Assembly (NCBI RefSeq): GCF_018263905.1
Contig: NZ_JAAFZU010000001.1
Coordinates: 360,228-424,227, forward strand
Source of the DNA: Loktanella sp. SALINAS62
Lineage (GTDB): Bacteria > Pseudomonadota > Alphaproteobacteria > Rhodobacterales > Rhodobacteraceae
Length of the DNA: 64,000 bases
Reading direction: 5' to 3'
Every line of letters begins with the position of its first letter. Position 1 is the stretch's first letter. The notes beneath the pieces are model-generated. The model made no database searches. It saw only the letters and a program-made list of their open reading frames with translations, and had not been told where the DNA came from. This document shows, piece by piece, positions 17,488 to 25,487 of this stretch. The translations under genes were made by a program, and so were the position numbers.

Positions 17488-18288
17488 TTGCGACCGATCC
17501 TTTTTCTGTTCCTGACCTTGTTCGGCACGACACTGTCCGCGCAGGACACATCGTTGATGGCGCTGCAAACGTCTGACACCGGGCGCGGTTGGGAAGCCGT
17601 CGGGCGGTTGGACGTGGATCGCGGGGGGTTTTGCACCGCATCATTGATCGAAGAAAAATTGATCCTGACGGCAGCGCATTGTCTGTTCGATGCGGACGGC
17701 ACGCGGATCGCGGCAGACCGGTTCACATTTCTGGCAGGTCTGCGCGATGGCAGGGCCGAAGCGACGCGTGGTGTGCTGCGCGTGACCGCGCATCCCGGTT
17801 ACGTTCACCGGTCCGACCGTCCGCAAAATGATGCGGTTGCCATGGATATCGCCGTGCTGGAACTGGATCGCCCGATCCGGCAGGGAAGGATCGTGCCGTT
17901 CACGCTGGCGTCGGAACCCGTGACCGGCGCGCAGGTGGGCGTCGTGTCCTATGCCAGCGGCCGCGCCAATATTCCGAGCCTGCAAGAAGTATGCGAGGTG
18001 TTGGATCGCCAAACCGGAATGTTGGTGCTGACCTGTTCGGCGGATTTCGGGGCCAGCGGGTCGCCTGTCTTTTGGATGAACGGGGGTGTTCCGCGCATCG
18101 TTTCGGTCATTTCGGCCAAAGGGCGTTCCGGCGACCGTGACGTATCATTAGGCACGTCGCTGGCGGCACCACTGGCGACGCTGTTGCAGGCCCACGCGCA
18201 GGGCACGGGCGCCCTGCCACCACCTGTCGCGCGCACCATCGGGGTGGGATCACGCGACGGCACCGGGGCCAAATTCGTCCGCCCGTAA
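17488..18288 (+). CDS. Secreted trypsin-like serine protease
   Basis: A 266-residue S1-family protease with a Sec signal peptide (MRPILFLFLTLFGTTLSAQD, cleavage probably after SAQ). Triad blocks seen: LTAAHCLFD (His), NDAVAMDIAVLELDRPI (Asp) and ADFGASGSPVFWMNG (Ser). The predicted location is periplasmic or extracellular. The start is TTG 17488, supported by AAAGGAA about 10 bases upstream and by the signal peptide beginning at once. The catalytic GASGSP context is nearer to glutamyl-endopeptidase-like (V8/trypsin-like) members than to digestive trypsins. It is a single gene; its substrate is unknown. Confidence 0.87.
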   Translation: MRPILFLFLTLFGTTLSAQDTSLMALQTSDTGRGWEAVGRLDVDRGGFCTASLIEEKLILTAAHCLFDADGTRIAADRFTFLAGLRDGRAEATRGVLRVTAHPGYVHRSDRPQNDAVAMDIAVLELDRPIRQGRIVPFTLASEPVTGAQVGVVSYASGRANIPSLQEVCEVLDRQTGMLVLTCSADFGASGSPVFWMNGGVPRIVSVISAKGRSGDRDVSLGTSLAAPLATLLQAHAQGTGALPPPVARTIGVGSRDGTGAKFVRP

Positions 18289-18315
18289 CGGGTCTTTGTT
18301 TCGCGCGCAGCACCT

Positions 18316-18346
18316 CTTGAACGGGGGATTTAGGGTGCCCAGATAT
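18316..18346 (+). promoter_or_regulatory. Candidate heat-shock (RpoH) promoter
   Basis: CTTGAA (18316-18321), 17 bases, then CCAGATAT (18339-18346). This fits the alphaproteobacterial sigma-32 pattern (CTTG box, about 17-base spacer, C-rich/AT -10) reasonably though not perfectly, and lies 100 bases before the small heat-shock gene. The leader between contains a GATGCCG/CGGCATC hairpin (18358-18364 region). Confidence 0.5.
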
Positions 18347-18446
18347 ACGGCGTCGCGATGCCGTTGAGGGTCGCGGCATCAACCGGGGCCGGGCCCGTTC
18401 GGGGCGGCCTTACCGTGTTATCGCTTGAACCAAAGGATGACCTGAC

Positions 18447-18914
18447 ATGCGAAATCTAGACCTGACACCGCTTTACCGTGCCACAGTCGGCTTTGACCAG
18501 ATCGCCGATCTGATGGACCGTGCACTTGCCTCTGATGTGGGCAGCCAGACCTATCCGCCTTACAATATCGAAAAGACCGAAGACGACGGGTGGCGCATTT
18601 CCATCGCCGTTGCCGGATTTTCCGACGCCGACCTGTCGATCGAAGTGAACAACCGCAACCTGATCGTGACCGGGCGCAAGACCGATGACGACAAGGGACG
18701 CAAGTTCCTGCACCGTGGCATCGCAACCCGTGCGTTTGAACGCCGGTTCCATCTGGCCGACCACGTCCATGTGACGGGCGCCAGCCATGTGGACGGGATG
18801 CTGCATATCGACCTGATCCGCGAAGTGCCCGAAGCGTTGAAACCGCGCCGCATCGCGATTGAAAAGCAGGCCCCGACCGACGCCGATGTCGTCGACGCCA
18901 AAGCTGTCAACTGA
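18447..18914 (+). CDS. Small heat-shock protein, Hsp20/IbpA type
   Basis: A 155-residue alpha-crystallin-domain chaperone that holds unfolding proteins. The opening (LYRATVGFDQIADLMDRAL) is typical of IbpA-class proteins. The crystallin domain spans about 35-125 (PPYNIEKTEDDGWRISIAVA; FERRFHLADHVHVTGASHVD; GMLHIDL). ATG 18447 has AAAGGA 11 bases upstream. The gene sits between a candidate RpoH promoter and a strong terminator, so it is probably monocistronic and heat-induced. Confidence 0.93.
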   Translation: MRNLDLTPLYRATVGFDQIADLMDRALASDVGSQTYPPYNIEKTEDDGWRISIAVAGFSDADLSIEVNNRNLIVTGRKTDDDKGRKFLHRGIATRAFERRFHLADHVHVTGASHVDGMLHIDLIREVPEALKPRRIAIEKQAPTDADVVDAKAVN

Positions 18915-18930
18915 TCCACCCAGACACACG

Positions 18931-18960
18931 AAAGGCGGGCCATCGCGGCCCGCCTTTTTA
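18931..18960 (+). terminator. Rho-independent terminator of the hsp20 gene
   Basis: AAAGGCGGGCC (18931-18941) pairs perfectly with GGCCCGCCTTT (18947-18957) and runs into a T-run. Confidence 0.9.
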
Positions 18961-18977
18961 ATTTTGAAGCCGGACGC

Positions 18978-19457
18978 TCAAAACGTCAGGTCGGCCTGGT
19001 AGCCCTGATCGGGTTCAGAGTCGGTCGCGTTCGCCTTGGCGATTTCGTAAAAGAAACGCACCGCACTGGTCGTCGAGAACCAGCAAGCAGCCGTTGTCGG
19101 TTCAAAGCACAGCAGGCGCACGTCGGGGTCCTGCTTGTCATCCTCGAACCAGGCGGATGCGACGAAATTCCAGATCTCGTCCAGCACCTTTTTATCGTCG
19201 TGCAGTTTCAGCGTGCCGTCGATATTTGCGTAAAGCCCCGATTTGCCGTCCGCGATGACGAAACGGGCGTCTTGCGGCGCACCAGTCGTGTTTTCGACCA
19301 GTGTTTCACCGGCAGCAGCGATAAACCATATCTTGCCATCGCGTTCCTTGCGCAGTGTAGGCGACATCGGCACCAGCTTGTCGTTCTTTCCCAGTCCCAG
19401 CATACCGGCTTGCACATCGTCCACACGGTCCCAGAAATCTTGTTTGGCGTCGCTCAT
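18978..19457 (-). CDS. Pyridoxamine-5'-phosphate-oxidase-like general stress protein
   Basis: A 159-residue split-barrel protein of the general-stress-protein-26 type (COG3871-like), which binds flavin or deazaflavin in known relatives. Typical blocks are VPMSPTLRKERDGKIWFIAA and GQ-like SGLYANIDGTLKL, followed by ASAWFEDDKQDPDVRLLCFE. The start ATG 19457 has AGGAGGCC upstream. It is encoded alone, converging with the hsp20 gene across the shared terminator. The substrate is unknown; a stress role is inferred from the family name only. Confidence 0.85.
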   Translation of the reverse strand: MSDAKQDFWDRVDDVQAGMLGLGKNDKLVPMSPTLRKERDGKIWFIAAAGETLVENTTGAPQDARFVIADGKSGLYANIDGTLKLHDDKKVLDEIWNFVASAWFEDDKQDPDVRLLCFEPTTAACWFSTTSAVRFFYEIAKANATDSEPDQGYQADLTF

Positions 19458-19521
19458 CGCGGCCTCCTGTTAATTGATCTGGGTTGAAACGCGCGGCTGT
19501 GCCGCGCGGTTCCGGTCGATG

Positions 19522-21012
19522 TCATGCGGTCAGGGCGTGGCCGGACATATCCTTGACGTCCTCGTTCTGGTCTTTCCACGTGGCACGTTCATCATCGGTC
19601 GCTTTGGGTGAAAACAGCCCGGTCAGCGCGTAGAAAACGCCGATCACAGGTGCAGTCCAGCAAGCGAACGCCAGCGGGATATACAGCAGGTTTTCAAGGT
19701 TGCCGTCCATGATGCCCAGACCCAGTGCCGTGATGACAAATGCCCCACCCGCGTTCCAAGGGATAAGTGGCGACATCAGCGTCCCGCCTTCTTCGACCGC
19801 GCGCGACAGGTTCAGCGTCGAATAGCCGATGCCGCGATACAGCGGCGCATACATCCGCCCCGGCAACGCGATCGAGATATAGGGATCGCCCGCCACGACA
19901 TTGGTCGCAAAACTGGTCGCGATGGCAGAGCTTTGGACCGCACCAAAGCTGCTGACCCGTTTGATGATTGCGTTAATGATGGCTTCCAGACAGCCGGTGC
20001 GTTCCAGCGCACCACCAAAACCAAGTGCGATCAGCATCAGTGAAATCGTCCACATCATCGACTGGATGCCACCCGCGTTCAGCAGGCTGTCGATATCCGA
20101 CACACCGGTTTCGATGGCGAAACCCGATTGCGCATAGGTAAACACGTCATGCAAACCTTCGCCCTGCCAGAAGATTGCAACAAATCCGCCGGCCAGAACG
20201 CCCGAAAACAGCGATGGCAGGGGCGGTTGTTTCGTGACGGCCAGCCCCACAACCACAAGTGCTGGCAGCAGTGGCACCAGACCGATGACGAATTGATCCT
20301 GCAAGCCGCTGGTAATCGCATTGATCGCGTCGAACGATGTCTCGCCCTCGCCCATCAGCATGAAGCCCGCACCGATATAAATGGTCAGCGCGATCAGCAT
20401 GGCCGGCACCGTGGTCGGCAGCATGTTCTGGATGTGGTCAAAAACCGTGACACCGGTGACGGCAGGCGCAAGGTTCGTCGTGTCCGACAGGGGTGAAATC
20501 TTGTCACCAAAAAATGCGCCCGATACGACCGCGCCCGCTGTCCAATAGACGGGCACGTCAAACCCCGCGCCGATCCCCATCAGCGCCAGACCGATGGTGC
20601 CGACCGTGCCCCAACTGGTCCCCAGCGAAAGCGATACCACCGCACACAGGATCATGGCGGCGGCCAGAAAGATTGACGGGTTCAGCAGCGTCAGCCCGTA
20701 ATAAATCAGCGTCGGCACCGTGCCGGACGCGATCCAGACACCGATGATCATGCCGACGATGATCAGTACCGCCAGCGATGGCATCGACACATGGATGACG
20801 TGAAACACGCCTTCGCGGATGTCGGGCCAGACCTGGCCGCGCATCCGGCCCAGCAGTGCGGTGATCGCAAGACCGATGATCAGCGGGATATGCGGTGTGA
20901 AGTCGCCATAGTAGAAAAGTTGTAACGCCAGCAGGCCCAGTGTCAGCACAACAGGTAAAAGTGCGAGCCATAAGCTTGGCAGGTTCTTGTCTTCACTGGC
21001 TATGGCGTTCAC
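19522..21012 (-). CDS. nhaC: Na+/H+ antiporter NhaC
   Basis: A 496-residue inner-membrane antiporter with about 11-12 hydrophobic segments. NhaC-family motifs are LSLGTSWGTVGTIG, GAFFGDKISPLSDTTNLAP and LSRAVEEGGTLMSPLIPWNAGG. It exports Na+ (or exchanges organic ions in some relatives) for pH and salt balance, as expected for a marine bacterium. The GTG start at 21012 has GGAGG eight bases upstream. A perfect AT-rich inverted repeat lies just 5' of that site (21023-21046). It is downstream of polA on the same strand, 58 bases away. Confidence 0.93.
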   Translation of the reverse strand: MNAIASEDKNLPSLWLALLPVVLTLGLLALQLFYYGDFTPHIPLIIGLAITALLGRMRGQVWPDIREGVFHVIHVSMPSLAVLIIVGMIIGVWIASGTVPTLIYYGLTLLNPSIFLAAAMILCAVVSLSLGTSWGTVGTIGLALMGIGAGFDVPVYWTAGAVVSGAFFGDKISPLSDTTNLAPAVTGVTVFDHIQNMLPTTVPAMLIALTIYIGAGFMLMGEGETSFDAINAITSGLQDQFVIGLVPLLPALVVVGLAVTKQPPLPSLFSGVLAGGFVAIFWQGEGLHDVFTYAQSGFAIETGVSDIDSLLNAGGIQSMMWTISLMLIALGFGGALERTGCLEAIINAIIKRVSSFGAVQSSAIATSFATNVVAGDPYISIALPGRMYAPLYRGIGYSTLNLSRAVEEGGTLMSPLIPWNAGGAFVITALGLGIMDGNLENLLYIPLAFACWTAPVIGVFYALTGLFSPKATDDERATWKDQNEDVKDMSGHALTA

Positions 21013-21022
21013 GGCGGCCTCC

Positions 21023-21046
21023 GGTTTTTTGTGATGACAAAAAACC
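21023..21046 (-). promoter_or_regulatory. AT-rich perfect palindrome between polA and nhaC
   Basis: GGTTTTTTGT (21023-21032) and ACAAAAAACC (21037-21046) form a 10-bp perfect inverted repeat around GATG, 11 bases upstream of the nhaC start and 25 past the polA stop. It may be an operator for nhaC, or the polA terminator (a T-run occurs within the stem on either strand). Confidence 0.5.
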
Positions 21047-21070
21047 TAGGGCTTCAAAAAATTAATCCAG

Positions 21071-23860
21071 TTAATGTGCCGCTGCCCAAGTCAAACCCTT
21101 GCCGCCATCCACGGACAGTTGCACGTCAAGATGGACCGCAGGGGCGGCTGCACCTTCCATGACGGTGCGTGCCGTGTCGATCAATGCGTCGGCGGCATCG
21201 GCGTCCACCTCGAACAACAATTCGTCGTGGACTTGCAGCAGCATGCGGGCGGGCTGTCCCTGAATGGCGTCGGGCATCCGGATCATGGCACGGCGGATCA
21301 CATCGGCGGCGGTGCCTTGGATCGGTGCGTTGATGGCGGCCCGTTTGGCGAACCCGGCGTGCGGTCCCTTTGCATTGATTTCAGGCGTATTGATCCGGCG
21401 ACCGAACAACGTCTGGACGTAGCCGTGGTCTTTGGCAAATGCGACGGTGTCGTCCATATAGGCGCGGATACCGGGGAAACGTTCGAAATAGCGGTCGATG
21501 AACCCCTGCGCCTGATCGCGCGGAATCCGCAGATTGCGCGCAAGGCCAAAGCCGCTGATACCGTAGATGACGCCAAAGTTGATCGCCTTGGCCTGACGCC
21601 GCACCTCTGGCGTCATCTGATCCAGCGGCACGTTGAACATTTCCGACGCGGTCAGGGCATGAATGTCCACGCCGTCGCGGAACGCCTGTTTCAATTCTTC
21701 GATCCCGGCGACATGGGCGAGGATGCGCAATTCGATCTGACTGTAATCCAGACTGACCAGCAGCTTACCGTCCTCTGCCACGAATGCTTCGCGGATGCGG
21801 CGACCTTCTTCGGACCGGACGGGGATGTTTTGCAGGTTTGGATCGGTTGATGCCAGCCGCCCCGTGATCGCGCCCGCGATGGAATAGCACGTGTGCACGC
21901 GGCCCGTGTCGGGGTGGATGTGGTCCTGCAAGGCGTCGGTGTAGGTCGATTTCAGCTTTGACAACTGCCGCCAGTCCAGCACACGACCGGGCAATTCGTG
22001 TTCGGTGGCAAGGTCTTCCAGAATGTCGGCGCCGGTCGAATAGGCCCCCGTCTTGCCTTTTTTCCCACCGGGCAGGGACAGGTCATCAAACAGGATTTCG
22101 CCCAGTTGTTTGGGCGATCCGACGTTGAATTTGCGCCCGGCCAGCGTCTGGATTTCGTCTTCGAGTGCTGCCATTTTCTGGGAAAACGCGTTCGACATGC
22201 GCGACAGCGTATCGCGGTCCACCTTGATCCCGGTGCGTTCCATCTGCGCCAGCACAGGAATCAGCGGGCGTTCCAGCGTTTCGTAAACTGTCGTGACCTT
22301 GTTGACGTGCAGTTGTGGTTTCAGATGTTGCCACAGGCGCAGGGTGATGTCCGCGTCCTCTGCCGCGTATTTTACCGCGTCTTCGATTGGCACACGGTCA
22401 AAGGTGATCGCCTTTTTACCCGTGCCCAACAGCGGTTTGATCGGGATCGGGATATGCCCCAGATAGCGTTCAGACAGCACATCCATGCCGTGGTTATGCA
22501 GCCCCGCATGCATCGCATAAGACAGCAGCATCGTGTCGTCGATGGGCGCAATGGCGATGCCGTAACCCGCAAATATCTTGGCATCGTATTTCATGTTCTG
22601 CCCGATCTTGAGGATACTGTCGTCCTCCAGCACGGGTTTCAGGGCCGCAAGACAGGTGTCGAAATCCATCTGTCCGTTTGCCAGCGCCACGGTGCCGAAC
22701 AGATCGTCGGCACCCGCGTCCTTGTGCGCCAGCGGGATATAACACGCCTGCCCCGCCGTGACGCACAGGCTGATGCCGACCAGATCGGCGCGCATTTCGT
22801 TCAGGCTGGTGGTTTCTGTGTCGATGGCAACATAGCCGTGTTCGTAAATCCGGTCGATCCAGACTTGCAGCGCGTCCAGATCGCGCACGCAGTCATAGGC
22901 GTCAACATCGAACGGTTTTTCTGCGGGCTGGGCCACATCTTGCGAGGCTTCGACCTCGATTGCCGGTGCTTCTGCCCCAAGGCTGGCGGCGATGCGTTTG
23001 CTGACGGTGCGAAATTCCATCTTTGCCAGAAAACCCAGCAGGGTGTCGGGGTCAGGGTCGCGGATTTCCAGATCGTCCAGCGTGAAATCCAGCGTCATGC
23101 CGCAATCAAGTTGCACCAACTGTTTCGACAATTCGATCTGCGCGCGATGGTCGATCAGGGTCTGGCGCCGCTTGGGTTGTTTGATTTCCGACGCGCGGTC
23201 CAACAGGTCTTCGAGCGTGCCGAATTCGTTGATCAGTAACGCCGCCGTCTTGATCCCGATACCGGGTGCGCCGGGCACGTTATCGACGGAATCGCCTGCC
23301 AGCGCCTGCACATCGACCACACGTTCGGGGCCGACGCCGAATTTTTCGATCACGCCGTCGCGGTCGATACGCTTGTTTTTCATCGGGTCCAGCATTTCGA
23401 CGCCGTCACCGACCAGTTGCATCAGATCCTTGTCCGACGACAGGATCGTGACGCGCCCGCCCGCGTCGCGCGCGACGCACGACAAGGTGGCGATGATGTC
23501 GTCGGCTTCAAACCCCTGCATTTCTTCGCAGGCGATGTTGAAAGCACGGGTGGCGTCACGCGTCAGTGGAATCTGCGGGCGCAGGTCTTCGGGCATTTCA
23601 TCGCGGTTCGCCTTGTACTGGTCGTACATGTCGTTGCGGAACGTGTGGCTGCCCTTGTCGAAAATCACCGCCACGTGCGTTGCCGCATCGGGGCCAGAAT
23701 TCCCTTCGATGTAGCGTTGCAGCATGTTCACGAATCCCGACACGGCACCGACGGGCAAGCCGTCGGATTTGCGCGTCAGTGGCGGCAGCGCGTGATAGGC
23801 CCGAAAAATAAAGGCAGAGCCGTCGATCAGGTGCAGATGGCACCCCTTACCAAAGGCCAT
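21071..23860 (-). CDS. polA: DNA polymerase I
   Basis: A 929-residue three-domain polymerase for repair and Okazaki-fragment processing. The 5'-3' nuclease domain begins LHLIDGSAFIFRAYHALPPL and includes ILSSDKDLMQLV. The 3'-5' exonuclease keeps its acidic motif VAIDTETTSLN, so proofreading is probably active. The polymerase has motif A LVSLDYSQIELRILAHVAG, the O-helix block RRQAKAINFGVIYGISGFG and motif C QVHDELLFEV. ATG 23860 is chosen because it overlaps the stop of the upstream zf-CHCC gene (TGATG), and longer extensions are not conserved-looking. Confidence 0.97.
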   Translation of the reverse strand: MAFGKGCHLHLIDGSAFIFRAYHALPPLTRKSDGLPVGAVSGFVNMLQRYIEGNSGPDAATHVAVIFDKGSHTFRNDMYDQYKANRDEMPEDLRPQIPLTRDATRAFNIACEEMQGFEADDIIATLSCVARDAGGRVTILSSDKDLMQLVGDGVEMLDPMKNKRIDRDGVIEKFGVGPERVVDVQALAGDSVDNVPGAPGIGIKTAALLINEFGTLEDLLDRASEIKQPKRRQTLIDHRAQIELSKQLVQLDCGMTLDFTLDDLEIRDPDPDTLLGFLAKMEFRTVSKRIAASLGAEAPAIEVEASQDVAQPAEKPFDVDAYDCVRDLDALQVWIDRIYEHGYVAIDTETTSLNEMRADLVGISLCVTAGQACYIPLAHKDAGADDLFGTVALANGQMDFDTCLAALKPVLEDDSILKIGQNMKYDAKIFAGYGIAIAPIDDTMLLSYAMHAGLHNHGMDVLSERYLGHIPIPIKPLLGTGKKAITFDRVPIEDAVKYAAEDADITLRLWQHLKPQLHVNKVTTVYETLERPLIPVLAQMERTGIKVDRDTLSRMSNAFSQKMAALEDEIQTLAGRKFNVGSPKQLGEILFDDLSLPGGKKGKTGAYSTGADILEDLATEHELPGRVLDWRQLSKLKSTYTDALQDHIHPDTGRVHTCYSIAGAITGRLASTDPNLQNIPVRSEEGRRIREAFVAEDGKLLVSLDYSQIELRILAHVAGIEELKQAFRDGVDIHALTASEMFNVPLDQMTPEVRRQAKAINFGVIYGISGFGLARNLRIPRDQAQGFIDRYFERFPGIRAYMDDTVAFAKDHGYVQTLFGRRINTPEINAKGPHAGFAKRAAINAPIQGTAADVIRRAMIRMPDAIQGQPARMLLQVHDELLFEVDADAADALIDTARTVMEGAAAPAVHLDVQLSVDGGKGLTWAAAH

Positions 23861-24039
23861 CAAACCTTGTCCTTGAAATCCTCGTGGATAAAGCGCGCAT
23901 CGCAATACCCACATTCCACAAAGCCCTTGTCATGTGGGATGGCCAGCCAGACGCGCGGATGGCCAAGGCCGGGGCCGCTGCCATCACAGGCGATGCGCCA
24001 TTGGTCGACGATCTTGGTTTCCGGTGCGGGACGTGTCAT
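23860..24039 (-). CDS. zf-CHCC zinc-finger protein (NDUFS6-like)
   Basis: A 59-residue protein, easily missed by length. It reads [20 protein letters not shown], continues through [10 protein letters not shown] and ends [18 protein letters not shown]. The Cys/His/Cys/Cys ligands (IAC, GH, ECGYC) and the spacing match the zf-CHCC family, which includes the bacterial and mitochondrial complex I accessory zinc subunit NDUFS6. Its stop overlaps the polA start by one base, so the two are translationally coupled. No other complex I gene is nearby, so a respiratory role is an inference from homology. Confidence 0.85.
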   Translation of the reverse strand: MTRPAPETKIVDQWRIACDGSGPGLGHPRVWLAIPHDKGFVECGYCDARFIHEDFKDKV

Positions 24040-24122
24040 GGGATGGCCTTGCGTTGCTGCGGGCCATGCCCGCCGATGTTCGACCCACAGCCTAGCCCAG
24101 CCCAGCGAGGGGTGAAAGACCC

Positions 24123-25055
24123 ATGACCGACAATGCCATCGAAATCACCGGTCTGAAAAAGACCTATGCCGCCACAGGCCGCAGTCCGGCCAAGGAGGCG
24201 CTGAAAGGCATCGACCTGACGATTCCACGCGGGTCGATCTTTGGTCTGCTGGGACCGAACGGTGCTGGCAAATCGACGCTGATCAATATTCTGGCGGGTC
24301 TGGTCATCAAAACCGAAGGCGCGGTCAAGATTTGGGGATTCGATCAGGATGTGAACGCGCGCCAGTCGCGGGCTGCAATCGGAATCATGCCGCAGGAACC
24401 GAACCTTGATCCGTTTTTCACCCCGCGCGGGTCGCTGGATGTGCAGGCAGGGCTGTACGGTGTGCCGCGCAAACAGCGCCGCACCGATGAGATCCTTGAA
24501 CTGATCGGTCTGGCCGACAAGGCCGACGCCTATGCCCGGTCGCTGTCGGGCGGGATGCGGCGGCGGTTGCTTTTGGGCAAGGCGCTGGTGCATTCACCGC
24601 AGATCCTAGTGTTGGATGAACCCACCGCAGGCGTCGATATCGAACTGCGCAATCTGCTGTGGCAGAACGTGCGGCAGTTGAACCAACAGGGCATGACGAT
24701 CATCCTGACCACCCACTACCTCGAAGAAGCAGAGGCGATGTGTGACGAGATTGCCATCATCAACCACGGCGAAATGATTGTCCGTGATACCACGGCGAAC
24801 TTGCTGGGGACGCTTGATCAAAAGACGCTGGTCATCACGCCGGATGCCGACCATCCCGACCTGCCCCAGATGCCCGGCGGCGTTACCGGCGAAAAACGGG
24901 CGAACGGCACGCTGGCATTCACCTATCAATCCAGCAAAACGCCAGCCGGGCAGATCATCGAAATGGTCCGCAATTCAGGTATCACGATCCGCGACGTGAC
25001 ATCGGAACAGCCCGACCTTGAAGACGTGTTCCTGTCGCTGACGTCTACGCGCTAG
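24123..25055 (+). CDS. ABC transporter ATP-binding protein (ABC-2 type), no permease
   Basis: A 310-residue ATPase: Walker [14 protein letters not shown], signature [19 protein letters not shown], Walker [17 protein letters not shown] and H-loop [18 protein letters not shown]. The C-terminal 80-residue extension and the overall pattern match exporters of the CcmA/DrrA/YadG type, which pair with an ABC-2 permease. Here no permease follows: the next gene is convergent on the other strand. The partner must lie elsewhere or has been lost. ATG 24123 has GAGGGGTGA upstream. Confidence 0.9.
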   Translation: MTDNAIEITGLKKTYAATGRSPAKEALKGIDLTIPRGSIFGLLGPNGAGKSTLINILAGLVIKTEGAVKIWGFDQDVNARQSRAAIGIMPQEPNLDPFFTPRGSLDVQAGLYGVPRKQRRTDEILELIGLADKADAYARSLSGGMRRRLLLGKALVHSPQILVLDEPTAGVDIELRNLLWQNVRQLNQQGMTIILTTHYLEEAEAMCDEIAIINHGEMIVRDTTANLLGTLDQKTLVITPDADHPDLPQMPGGVTGEKRANGTLAFTYQSSKTPAGQIIEMVRNSGITIRDVTSEQPDLEDVFLSLTSTR

Positions 25056-25116
25056 GATGGTGGGACGGCGGGCGGGGCGCCTTTGCGGCGGCGGCCGCGA
25101 ACAGCGCCGGGCGGCG

Positions 25117-25479
25117 TTACTTTGGCAGCATCCGGCCCAGTTGCGTCCCGCCAAGGATGTGAAGATGAAAGTGCGGCACGTCCTGCACGCCATGCGTCCG
25201 GGTATTGGCGATGGCCCGGAATCCGTCCGTCACGCCGGTGATCCGGCACACTTCGGCAACGGCTTGCATGAACCCGACCTGTTCGTCCGCACTGGCCGCA
25301 TCCGCGAAGTGGTCGAACGACATATACGGCCCTTTGGGCACGATCAGCACATGCACGGGCGCTTGCGGTTCGATATCGTGAAACGCCAAGGCGTGATCGT
25401 TTTCAAAAACGGTCTTGTTGGGGATTTCACCGCGCAGGATGCGGGCAAAGATGTTCTGGTCATCGTATTCAAAGTTCAT
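25117..25479 (-). CDS. HIT family protein (Hint-like nucleotide hydrolase)
   Basis: A 120-residue histidine-triad protein that hydrolyses AMP-linked substrates such as adenosine phosphoramidates. The triad HFHLHILGG appears near the C-terminus, and HVLIVPKGPYMSFDHF and IFARILRGEIPNKTVFEND mark the family. It is eight bases downstream of the GT14 gene and probably in the same transcript, though the functional link is unclear. Confidence 0.93.
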   Translation of the reverse strand: MNFEYDDQNIFARILRGEIPNKTVFENDHALAFHDIEPQAPVHVLIVPKGPYMSFDHFADAASADEQVGFMQAVAEVCRITGVTDGFRAIANTRTHGVQDVPHFHLHILGGTQLGRMLPK

Positions 25480-25487
25480 GTCGGTCC

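Noticed and set aside
21074-23239. Large plus-strand frames opposite polA
   Set aside because: They are shadow frames; all polymerase and exonuclease motifs are on the minus strand.
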